DNA of 64,000 nt from Elymus sibiricus (Eukaryota > Streptophyta > Magnoliopsida > Poales > Poaceae), in assembly GCA_039707655.1 (NCBI GenBank), contig CM077672.1:458344390-458408389 (forward strand). Reading direction: 5' to 3'. Under the pieces are notes generated by a model. The model ran no database searches. It saw only the letters and a program-made list of their open reading frames with translations, and was not told the origin of the DNA. This document shows positions 24,279 to 35,116 of this stretch, in pieces; position 1 is the first letter of the stretch; each line of letters begins with the position of its first letter. The position numbers were made by a program, and so were the translations under genes.

Positions 24279-27200
24279 TGTGACGCACCCGACTCAATCG
24301 TGCACTAATCATACACGCAAATGCGCACGATCAAGCCCAGGGACTCACGGGAAGATATGACAACACAAATCTAGACACAAAATAAAATAATACAAGCTTT
24401 ATATTACAAGCCACGGGCCTCGAGGGTTCGAATACATAAGCTCGAGTTACACAAGAGTCAGTGAAAGCATCAGTATCTGAGTACACACATAATTAGACAA
24501 GGTTGCCTTAAGAAGGCTGAGCAAAACAACGTCAACTAGATCAAAAAGGCGCAGGCCTCCTGCCTGGGAGCCTCCGAAACTACTCCTGGTCGTCTGTCTC
24601 CATGTAGTAGTACGCTCCGTCGGGGTAGTAGTAGTCGTCGGCGGGATCAGCTGTCTGCTGGGCTCCATCATCTGATCGCAGCAACCGGGTAGAGGGGAAA
24701 AAGGTAGCAAAGCAATTGTGAGTACTCATCCAAACTACTCGCAAGACTTACATCAGAACTAAGCTAAATATGCATCGGTATCAAAGGGAAGGGGCTGTAT
24801 CTGTGGACTATACTGCAGAAATGCCAGAATAGAAGGAAAGGCCTAGCCTATCGAAGACTAGCATCTTGCGGCGTCTTGCAGCAACAGAAGAGAGTAGCAT
24901 AACATAACATGTAGTAACAAATATATATTAGTAACGCCCAGAGATCCTTCCTCGTCTACCCCGCGAGGAAGCGATCCCGGAGCCATCATATCAATTTAGT
25001 ATCAGAAATATCCAGTTCTAGATGTAGTAGATCGGGATACAACTCTGAGCGTCCTGTTACCATGGACACGGCTATTCGAATAGATAACTTCCCTGCAGGG
25101 GTGCACCAACTTACCCAACACGCTCGATTAACTCTTGCCGGACACACTTTTCCTGGTCATGCCCGGCCTCGGCTGATCGACACGACATAGTCCTACCTAG
25201 GCTCCGCAGAGAGGTCCCCGCCGGTCTACATCCTAAGTGCGAAGGGGTCATGGGCCAATCGTCCTAAGCACTCCGGGTCGTTGTGCGACGAGCCGGGACG
25301 AGCACCACCTCACCCTGGATGCCACTGGCCCGACAGGCCCACAATGCTGAACTGGACGTCTGACAGAGCTTTCGGGAGAATCGTACGCCGCCGAGTGCCC
25401 ATATCTTATCCCGCGTGGTGGTTAGTGCGAAAAGGCCGGAGGCCTACTCAGATCATATATCCAAACCGTTAGCGTATTGGGAGCTCGCGGAAACGATCAG
25501 TGATCCTGTCGCCCCGTCTCGCGGACTTACGACAAGGGCCAGGCCCATCCCTCTCTAGGGCGGTCTCTGCTTGCCCGGCCGTGCCGCGTAATTATCTCGC
25601 GGGTACCCTCCTGGTCAACCCGACTTATCCAGAGACTGTCGAGAACTCAGGTCCACCTCTACTGGGGTGGTACCGCCTGTCCCTTCAGTCCCGCAGTAAC
25701 AGTAAACGGGGAACAGTGTAAGGTAACAGTGTGTCCGTAACATCAAGGGGGAAATCCGAGGAATCACCCTCGATGGATTCCCACTCGATGTAACCGTCAA
25801 GGTGAACTTGGAGGAATCACCCTCGATGGGTTCACACTTGAGGGGCTGCACGACAGAGGCATCATCGGAGGTGGTGAAAGAGGAATCACCCTCGATAATC
25901 CGCAACTGATTAGCTACACTACAGAGGTAACATCAGGACTGAGGTAAGAGGTATCATCCTCGGCACTCGATAGTAGCTCTGCAGAGTCGTCTAACTAAAG
26001 GGGGGGGGGTGCGGTGATGTGCCGGTCTCTGCACATCGATCACCTTGATCGAATCTTCCGGTAGTAAAGCCTGGCAACACGGACAAGGGTGTAGGGCCTC
26101 TGATGGATCACTAACCAGCCTATACTAAGCATATAGGACAACAGGTAAAGTATCAACAGCAGGTTACAAAATCAGGTTATGCATCAGAATAGGGGCTATC
26201 GAATAACAGTAGCAAAATCTAATGCAAGCATGGGAGAGAAAGAATGGGCGATATAGGAATGATCAAGGGGGTTTTGCTTGCCTGGAAGCTCTGCTGAAAG
26301 AGGCTGGGCGTCTGCGACGTAGTCGTACTCGGGGTCAACAGCACTCTCGGGGTCTACCAGAGAGAAGATGGGGAGGAAACAAATAAATACACATCATACA
26401 AATGCAATCACAGAGCATGACAGGGCAAAATGCAATGCATGGGTGACCTAATGCAATGCTAAGCGTTACAGACGGAGCGGGAAAATATCTGGGAATATTT
26501 TCCTGGCTTTAGGCAATTATCGGACAGACGATCCGGAGGGGAAGGTTCCATGTTTACAGTGTTGGAGGCATGTGACAGGTAAGTGGATGGCATATTCGGA
26601 TTCGTCTTATTTTTCTGATCATTTTTCATATATAAATTATTTTCATCCGAGTTGCGAATTATTTATATGATTTTTTTAAAGTTTTAAACAATTTCTAGAA
26701 TTTCCTGATTTAATTTTAATTCAAAAATTATTAAATGGATAAATGCTAGAAACACCCATAAGTGTACCCAGGCAGGGGTTGTGTGAGGCTGACAGTGGGG
26801 TCCAGTTGACTGCCTAGTCAGCAGTCAACTGTTGACTTTGAATGGTCAAACTGGCCAGTGGGACCCACTGGTCAGTGACAGGTTTATTAACAGTGTTTTA
26901 GTTTAATCTAATTATCCTAATTAGCAGGTCGGGCCTGCTGTCAGTGAATAATTAGTGCAGCGGGTTATTTTCTAAGCCAATTAGGGGTTAGTTCCTAAAT
27001 AAACGGTCGGGCCCCACGTGTCATAGGGCCAGGTGGCCACCTATGGCTGTGCACGCGCGCGCGCACACAGGCAGAGGCGCATGGCCATGGCCATGGCCGA
27101 CGGCGAGTGCGGAGAGCGGCGGGCAGCGGCAGCCGGAGGCGGGCTCGGCCGGGAGCGACGGGGCGCGCGCGCGAGCGGGGCGAGCTGCAGGCGGCGTCGG

Positions 27201-27434
27201 TAGAAGCAACAGCGACAGCAGCACTAGCAGCAGAAGGCAACAGCAGCGCAGAGCAGCGGTTGCGAGCAGCAGCAGCGCAACAGCGGCAGCAGCGCAGGTG
27301 GGCGCGGCCAGGACGCGGCGGGCACACGCGTGGGCGGGCGCGGGTCGAGGCGCACGGGCGAGGGCAGCAGCAGGTGCGGCGCACACGGGCGCGGCCAAGG
27401 CGGGCACGGGGCGACGGCTCGGCGACAGATCGAA

Positions 27435-27439
27435 GGGGG
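27435..27439. repeat. Target-site duplication GGGGG of the 4.4-kb element
   Basis: GGGGG at 27435-27439 and again at 31859-31863 flank the nested element. The uninterrupted LARD LTR has CGAAGGGGGAAATG at this place (near 19900), which proves the insertion point. Confidence 0.93.
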
Positions 27440-27860
27440 TGACGGTGTCCTGGACTAGGGGGTACTCACCACGTCATCTCCCGACCAGGTGGATCGGGCC
27501 GAGGACCCCCATGGCGGTTCACTGAAGGGCCAATTCGGGCAGCCCATGACATATACAAGGAAGACTCCACAAGACTTGACGCCCAAGACGAGGACTCTCC
27601 TAAACCCTAGGCCTTCGGTGCATTATATAAACTGAGGCTAGGCTAGTCAATAGATCAACTGAGATTCATTAGAACAACCTCGTGGTAGATACATGTACTC
27701 TTTACTACCCCCCATATCAATACAATCAAAAGTAGGACGTAGGGTATTATCTTTTCGAGAGAGCCCGAACCTGGGTAAAATCCTGTGTCCATGTAACCAT
27801 CGCTCCAAGACGCCTAGCTTAGGACCCCTACTACAAGATATGCCGGATTTGACACCGACA
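27440..27860 (+). repeat. 5' LTR of the 4.4-kb element
   Basis: Starts TGACGGTGTCCTGG and ends TTTGACACCGACA. TATA box TATATAA at 27624-27630, so transcription starts about two-thirds of the way along the LTR. Confidence 0.93.
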
Positions 27861-30800
27861 TTGGTGCTTTCATTGAGAGCCTGCTGGGTAGTCACCACGG
27901 TGCGATGGGAATTCAGATTTGCTCCACCGCGATCTATGCGTCGGAACCGAGCTACAATGTCAACGTCGGCATCTTCGTCGCCGGCTCGACTGGTCACCTC
28001 GGCTAGGCCGAGGACTACGCTCCACCTCGGATCGTCAAGATCGGACGGGTGTTTTCATCAACATCAACCCCAATCTCAACCAATATCATGGAAGAACCCT
28101 CCATGGTGTTCGGGGGATCAACGTCAACACTGCCCTCGCGCGATCATGCAGTTTTTTTCTGGACAACGAATTCGTGTTCGCCGTCCCCGCCTCCTTGAGT
28201 GTTGTTTTGACGATTCCTTTGGCGGAATTGCGCAGAATTGAACCTACAACAACCCTGTAAAATTTCATTGTGTTCCGATGGAGGAAACTCCGGCAATCTC
28301 CGATATACCAGAGCCCTGTCGAATCTGGATGAGAATCTGGACGTGTTTAGGGCGAGGAGTCCAGCGGCTAGCTCGGACATCTTTTGGAAGATCCAACCGT
28401 TCATCGGCTGCGGAATTCCCATATCGACAACCCGTCAAAATTTCAGCTCGATCCGATGGTTCAAACTCCGGGAAACGTCCGATGAGTGCATCAATTTTCG
28501 GATCTGTTTTCTGCGCGAAAACGAATCCGACCTAAGTTCATCTTTTTCATGAACGAGTTATCGAAGTTCCTATTAGAAGGAAAAAATTTAGAAGTATTGT
28601 GTCCTCAAACACGTGCCCATAATTTTTGAGCCTTTTCCGAGGCGATCTTCGTCGTCGCGCCGGTGTCAAACCAGCCCGGCCATGTTGCTCCATGGCTGCC
28701 GACCTGCGCCAGCATCGTCTGCGCCGTCGTTTCATCGAGCCGACGACAACCACCTTGGATCATCACCTCGGCGAGCTGACCAAGAGTTTGGCACCGCTCT
28801 CCCTAATGATCGTCAAGATAACATCGTCACCTTACGGATTGCACGGGTCGGGTGCACCGGCATCGCCGCGCGGTCACTTCATCAAGCCGGCATTGACCGC
28901 GTCACAAGTTCCGACCTGCGTCGGCATCGCCGCGCCGTCGCCTATTTAAGCCGTTGTGCACCACGCCGACCTATTTCGACACCTCGGTTGGCATGGGGGC
29001 TGCAACGTCACCTTACCGACCTGCTCCGTTATCTCGGCTGGACCAGGGGCTTGGCCATCTCTTCATCAACCTACTCCGGGGACTTCGGCGTCACCAGCCG
29101 ACCAGCTTCGTCAGCTCGGCTGGATCGGGGGCTTCACCTCAACATATCGGCAGTGTTGTGCTATCACTTCATCAAGCCGAGCTCTTCGCTTGGGCACCTC
29201 GGGACCGGCTTGGGGGCTGGGACCTCGACCCGCCACAAGCTCGGACCACGTCATCAACACCGAGCACATTAACCAGCTAAGTCGCTTTCATACTCAAAAT
29301 TTTTAAATTTTAATTTTGTTTGTTTGGTTCGACCAAGCATTATATTTGTGTTAAACAAAAAAGTTGTTAGTTAAACACTTAGTTTGTTAAAAAACGTTAT
29401 TTGTTAAAAACGCTTCTTTTACCCAAGTTAACTGGGTGCTCTTAAATTTGTATGAGCCGTTTTATAATAAGTGTTTTCTTCTAAGTCGTTGCAAAGTCTT
29501 TTTCTACTACTCCTTTTTCCGACGCGAGTGTGTGGTCAATAGTTGGGTAGCCTGGTTTCTCTCTGAAGCCGCTTGAGTTTAGTTCGCTAAACTGGCCTGA
29601 GAAGCACTCCGCCTTCGGGATAGGAGGTTGAAGCCGAAGGCTGACCCGCTTGAAGTCTGGAGATCGGATGTATCATGTTAAAACACGGCGGAAGCACAAA
29701 CTAATTTTAAGACCAATTTTCGGATTGGCACCTAAAAACTTGATTTAGTTCGGACGTAAAGTTTTTTGGTTTCTCGAGCTTATGGCACCTTTAACCTCTT
29801 TGTGTGTCTCCAGCATTACTCTCGCAGTGCAACGCCAGATGCCTTTACAGCATCGGCAATATCAACGGGGGGCTGCAGCTAGAACCGAACCCACCAAACG
29901 CCGAGGTACTCCATGGAGTCCTCTGCAAAATGCTCTCGGATATTGCTTTATATGCATCGATTTCGAATTGTGTCTTCGGTCAATAGTTGGGTTGCCCGGC
30001 TCCTGTGCTTACTCCTTACGTTCCCGATTGTTCGGCTAAGGGTAAAGGGAGCACCTCTATGATTGTTACTACCGGGTCATCCTGGTCCGTACCTCAGACG
30101 GGTGAAGCCGAAAGCTAGCTATCTTAAGAATATAATTGGTCAGCAACGACGGAAGTGAAAATTTAGGTTCATTAAAGACCACAGAGTTTGGGAACTTTCC
30201 CCAAAATAAATCCTCACTATTTTCCTCCCACATTGATCGGAGGTAAGGTTTCACGATCATGGTCAACATGATATCCTGGGAAAAGGAACTTATAAAGGAA
30301 CTATTTTTCCCAGAAGATGTTTCTTACGTTAAATAGTAATATAACATATCTCTCCGCGTACCTTTATTTATAAAACTGTATGGCCGGATTGCCTTGTTTT
30401 TCGCAAATCTTTGCCCTTATAAAGGCTTTATAAAGTAGGAAAACACTCCTTGGCTACTGGACGAGGAGGTTGAAGCCGATGGTCGGTCAACAAAGTTTTG
30501 TACAATGCGGATCCGAGCATTAATGATGTAAGTGGATGCATAGAATCATTACACATAAATTATGATTAAAATCAATTTACTCCGGATATTGATCCTTAAT
30601 TCGGCCACCCTTGCCCAACTTAAGGCTCGGGGGCTACTCACTTAAAAGCCATTAACGGGTTACATCGATCCCCTGATCTGGTGTTGCCACCCGACCAGTG
30701 GCTCGGGGGCTACTGCATTGATGATTCAATGCAGAAAATTCAAAGTGCAAAACAGTTTCTGAGGAGATTACGATCCTCGGGTTGGTCGGCCGCACCCAAC

Positions 30801-31437
30801 CTGAGTCTCGAGGACTATGCACACCGTGTTTATGTTCCTAAGTATGCTGCCGAGCTAGGAGTTGATCCTCAGGCTGATTTCGCGAATCGACCTGAGTCTC
30901 AGGGGCTACTGGCTATACATCTCGGCAGAGAATAAATTGCACCAATCCACAAAAAATCAGCCCACGGCCGAGGTGGTGCACCACCTCGGAAGCAGTCCGG
31001 CGTAAAGCTCGGATGCAAGTGGCTGGCTCCGTAGAGGGCGTTTCCGGCATTAAGCTCGGCTGAACTCCTTCAACTTATTCGGACTAAGGTAACCTATGAC
31101 ACCTCGGATGTAGACCGGCGTTGGAGCTCGGCTGCAAAAAGATACCCCGGATGCAGTCCGGCATTGGAGCTCGGCTGCAAGAGGACACCGCTGCACGGGA
31201 AAAAACTTTGAACCCGAGGTGCGGCGTAAAAATAACAAGGCGTTGATAAAGGCCAAAAACCTAAAGGGGCTCCTCGGATGCCCAACGTGTCAACTCTTCG
31301 GATACACCTCGGCGATCCTCGAGATCGGAGATGTGAATATTTGTTGAACCAGTTTTCAAGACTGACGACCGAAGACGAAGAACAGCTTGGAAGAACCGAG
31401 AAGCGTCCCCAACTTGAAGACCGGTTCAGGGGGCTAC
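27861..31437 (+). other. Internal domain of the 4.4-kb element, no recognisable gene
   Basis: The longest frame (28613-29272, 219 codons) is rich in Ser, Arg, His and Pro, overlaps two other long frames and shows no retrotransposon domain. The sequence contains many copies of a TCGG/CTCGG word and several GCTCGGGGGCTAC-like motifs (near 30625, 30700) resembling the polypurine tract. I see nothing that encodes a known protein. Confidence 0.7.
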
Positions 31438-31858
31438 TGACGGTGTCCTGGATTAGGGGGTACTCACCACGTCGTCTCCCGACTAGGTGGATCGGGCCGA
31501 GGACCCCCATGGCGGTTCACTGAAGGGCCACTTCGGGCAGCCCATGACATATACAAGGAAGACTCCACAAGACTTGGCGCCCAAGACGAGGACTCTCCTA
31601 AACCCTAGGCCTCCGGTGCATTATATAAACTGAGGCTAGGCTAGTCAATAGATCAACTGAGATTAATTAGAACAATCTCATGGTAGATACCTGTACTCTT
31701 TACTATACCCCATATCAATACAATCAAAAGCAGGACGTAGGGTATTATCTCTTCGAGAGAGCCCGAACCTGGGTAAAATCCTGTGTCCATGTAACCATCG
31801 CTCCAAGACGCCTAGCTTAGGACCCCTACTACGAGATATGCCGGATTTGACACCGACA
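31438..31858 (+). repeat. 3' LTR of the 4.4-kb element
   Basis: Same length (421 bp) as the left LTR and collinear with it; about 15 substitutions. Ends exactly at the GGGGG duplication. Confidence 0.93.
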
Positions 31859-32831
31859 GGGGGAAATGGGGGGAATCGACAGAGAAGCTCACTGTGGAGC
31901 TCATGGACGAGGTTAGGGAGCGCCGGGGGTGGACGGACACGACGAACTCGATGACGAGATGTGGCGGCCGTGGGCGAAGACGATGGCGATGGTGAGCGTA
32001 CGGGGCCTCCTAGCTTGAGCCCTTCGGTGAGGGTGAATGAGACGACGATGGCGGAGCTCCTGGATGTATCCTCAGGCGCCGGGGAGGTCAGTGGCTACGA
32101 CGATGACGCCCACCATGGCGAGCAGCTCGGGCATGAATAAAGTTTTGAGAGAGAGAGAGAGAGAGGGAGCAAGGGGATAGAGATGGCTAGGGTTTCGGGG
32201 GAGGGGCGCCAGCGTCTTATAGGCAGCAGGGGGCGCGCCGATGGCCGGCACGTGGCCATGGCCAGCGGATGGCTGCCACGGCTCCCCTGCCTCCCACTGT
32301 AGCGGGAGGTTGAAGGAGAGGTGGAGGTGGGCTAGGCTAGGCACAGTAGCCAGTGGGCCCAAGTGCATAGGGGGCTCTCTCTATTTATTCTTTTTATTTT
32401 CTGTTTTACTTTTTCTCCACTGTTTTGCATTACTTTTCACACCGTTTGACTTTTGTAAAATGTGGAACCTGGTCACATAATTAACTTGCAATATTTAGCA
32501 CTGCCACAAAGAGTTTGAGGATTATTTGAATCCATTTGAATTTGGTTTAATTAGAAATGATTTAAAAGAAGCTATTTAGGTACTGTTTTTGGATGATAGG
32601 TTCAAAAAGAGCAAACAAGTGATGTTGTTTTCCTTAACCTTAATTACATATGGAATATTTACAAAATTATGAACTATTTTGCTTGCAAGTTTGAAGATGT
32701 AATAATTTGACTTGTCTTTCGAATTTGAATTTGGCTTTGATTTTTATCAAGTGGCAACTTGGCTTACTAAAGCATGATGACATAGCACCGTTAGGTTGGA
32801 ATTACTGTAGCATGATTATTGGGGTGTTACA

Positions 32832-33210
32832 CCGAGGAGGAGGGCACCTGTGCCACCGTCGGACTCCATGGTGGTTACCGCCGCCACCTACCTTCTAGGT
32901 CGCCGCCGCCACCCTCCTGCTGCCTGCTAGGTCGTTGCGAGGTCGCCCTCTCATATTCCCTCCTTTTCTTTCTTCTATTTTTTGGCCGTGGGCTCGAACA
33001 GGTACATTTGCGGGAGGTTGGCCATTTCAGTCCAATTCGATGGGGTAGCCCTCGGAAACGCGCGAGGGAGATTTACGTGGAAGTCAAAACAGGCCTGAAT
33101 TGGTTTTCCATTTCCAATACGAATTCAGTGTCCTGCCAAACAGCTGTATTGATGTCAGATGATTACCAAATCCATTTCCTGGCCTCCAATGGAGACATCC
33201 AAATGCAGCG
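32832..33210. other. Unassigned sequence between LARD and LTR fragments
   Basis: About 380 bp with a GCC-rich start (32840-32930) and an AT-richer end. It matches nothing else in the window and has no domain-bearing frame. It may be remnant flank of the LARD target. Confidence 0.5.
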
Positions 33211-33590
33211 CAACAGTAATTTGTCTACCGACCATATGCTATGTGTTCGAGAGAGAAGACTCTAGTGAAAACTATGGCCCCGGGTCTACTTTAAATATAA
33301 AAAGAAAACCAAAATATACTTGCTGCAATTTATTTACTTTTATTTTGTTTTGAAATTTATCTATCTACCACTACAAGATTTAATCCTTGCAAGTAATGAA
33401 TTCAAGGGGATTGACAACCCTCTTGCCCGCGTTGGGTGCAAGTATTTGCTTTTTTTGTGTGCAGGTGCTGTTCATGAGGCTTTGCGTGATTCTCCTACTG
33501 GTTCGATAACCTTGGTCTCACTGAGGGAAATACTTATCTCTACCTTACTGCATCTCCTCTCCTCTTCGGGGAAAATCCCAACGCAGCTCA
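33211..33590 (+). repeat. 3' end of a Gypsy-type LTR
   Basis: Aligns with 34760-35116 (shared CAACAGTAATTTG, GATTGACAACCCTCTT, TCTCCTACTGG). It extends further to CTTCGGGGAAAATCCCAACG and ends GCAGCTCA, the expected LTR terminus. It is followed with no gap by the start of another LTR at 33591. Confidence 0.75.
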
Positions 33591-35116
33591 TGATACGTCT
33601 CCAACGTATCTATAATTTTTATTTGTTCCATGCTATTATAGTATCAATCTTGGATGTTTTATATGCAATTATATGCCATTATATATCATTTTTTGGGACT
33701 AACCTATAAACCCAGTGCCCAGTGCCAGTTGCTGTTTTTTGCTTTTTTTTGCCTTTTCAGAAAATCATTATCAAAAAGTGTCCAAACGAGAAAAAAACTT
33801 TTGATTAATTTTTTCTGGACTAGAAGAGACCCAGGAAGCTTCGGGAGAAGACCAGAAGAGCCACGAGGAGGCGACAAGCCTGGAGGGCGCGCCCTAGGGG
33901 GATGGTCGCGCCCCCCAGGCTTGTGGGCCCCTCGTGGCACCTCTTGTCCTAATTCCTTCGTTATAAATTCACAAATATTCCCAAACCAATAGAGAGACAG
34001 AAGAGAAAACCTTTCCACCGCCGCAAGCGTCTGTTCTTCCGCGATCCCATCTGGAGGCCTTTTCCGGTACTATGCCGGAGGGGGAATCGATCACGGAGGG
34101 CTTCTACATCAACCTTGCTGCCCTTCCGATGATGTGTGAGTAGTTTACCACAGACCTATGGGTCCATAGCTAATAGCTAGATGGCGTCTTCTCTCTCTTT
34201 GATCTTCAATACCATGTTCTCCTCGATGTTCTTGGAGTTCTATCCGATGTAATCTTCTTTTGCGGTGTGTTTGTTGGGATCCGATGAATTTTGAGTTTAT
34301 GATCAGATTATTCATGAAAAATATTTGAGTCTTCTCTGAACTCTTTTATGCATGATTGTTATAGCTTTGTATTTCTCTCCGATCTATCGATTTAGTTTGG
34401 CCTACTAGATTGATTTGTCTTGCAACGGGAGAGGTGCTTTGTGATGGGTTCAATCTTGCGATGCTCAATCCCAGTGACAGAAGGGGACATGACACGTATT
34501 TGTATTGTTGCCATTAAGGATAAAAATATGAGGTTTAATCATATTGCTTGAGTTTACTTTATCTACATCATGTCATCTTGCTTAAGGCGTTACTCTGTTT
34601 CACACTTAATACCCTAGATGCATGCTGGATAGCGGTCGATGGGTGGAGTAATAGTAGTAGATGCAGGCAGGAGTCGGTCTACTTGTCTCGGACGTGATGC
34701 CTATATACATGATCATTGCCATGAATCCGTCATAATTATTTGCTTTTCTATCAATTGCCCAACAGTAATTTGTTTACCCACCGTATGCTATGTGTTCGAG
34801 AGAGAAGCCTCTAGTGAAAACTATGGCCCCCGGTCTACTTTATCATATATTAAAAACCTAAAAATACCTTGCTGCAATTTATTTACTTTTATTTTTATTA
34901 GTAGTTTAGTTTATCTATTTACCTCGATAAGATTTAATCCTTGCAAATAACCGCTAAGAGGATTGACAACCCTCTTATTTGTGTTGGGTGTAAGTGTTTG
35001 CTCTTGTGTGTGCAGGTGCATTTAACGGAATTTTGCTTGGTTCTCCTACTGGATTGATAACCATGGTTATTAACTAAGGGAAATACTTATCTCTACTGTA
35101 CTGCATCATCCTCTCC
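33591..35116 (+). repeat. Gypsy-type LTR, 3' truncated
   Basis: Begins TGATACGTCTCCAACGTATC, a very common Triticeae LTR start. It includes a GC-rich inverted repeat and the leader-like word CCGCCGCAAGCGTCTG. It loses its last 35 bp or so at the junction with the GC-rich block at 35117. No internal domain of this element is present on either side. Confidence 0.75.
33860..33938. repeat. Long GC-rich inverted repeat in LTR
   Basis: Outer arms GCCACGAGG (33860-33868) and CCTCGTGGC (33930-33938); inner arms ACAAGCCTGG (33874-33883) and CCAGGCTTGT (33915-33924), continuing through GGGCGCGCC/GGTCGCGCC toward the loop. The RNA would fold into a near-continuous hairpin of about 35 bp. Confidence 0.8.

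Larger units (their letters stand above)
27440..31858 (+). mobile_element. Non-autonomous LTR retrotransposon, 4.4 kb
   Basis: A 4419-bp insertion with 421-bp LTRs (27440-27860 and 31438-31858), TG...CA ends and a 5-bp duplication GGGGG. The purine-rich tract GGTTCAGGGGGCTAC just before the right LTR and the sequence TTGGTGCTTTCATTGAGAG after the left LTR (probable primer-binding region) indicate plus orientation. The 3.6-kb internal part encodes no gag or pol. I count about 15 LTR differences by eye (3.6 percent). A GGGGGCTAC polypurine tract is typical of Gypsy-type grass elements, so superfamily Gypsy is likely but unproven. Confidence 0.88.
17106..32831 (-). mobile_element. Sukkula-like LARD (non-autonomous Gypsy-type element)
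   Basis: Two LTR copies of about 4.1 kb flank a 3410-bp internal domain without coding capacity. The right LTR is 24279-32831 after removing the nested 4.4-kb element. The left is 17106-20868, with its first 349 bp beyond the Copia insertion, outside the window. The primer-binding site (AGTTGGTATCAGTGCC, minus strand) beside the right LTR shows that the element reads leftward. LTR ends on the minus strand are TGTAACACCCCGA and GGGTGCGTCACA. The published LARD/Sukkula description of Triticeae (about 4.4-kb LTRs, about 3.5-kb conserved non-coding internal domain) fits closely; naming it Sukkula is my inference. The distal target-site duplication cannot be checked. Confidence 0.82.
24279..32831 (-). 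repeat. 5' LTR of LARD, interrupted by a nested element
   Basis: Plus-strand ends are TGTGACGCACCC at 24279 and GGGGTGTTACA at 32831. Removing the insertion (27440-31858) and one GGGGG copy leaves about 4.13 kb, matching the left LTR throughout. The flank after 32831 is CCGAG; the matching left flank is outside the window. Confidence 0.9.

Noticed and set aside
28613..29272. 219-codon frame inside the 4.4-kb element
   Set aside because: Overlaps other frames of similar length, biased composition, no gag or pol motif.
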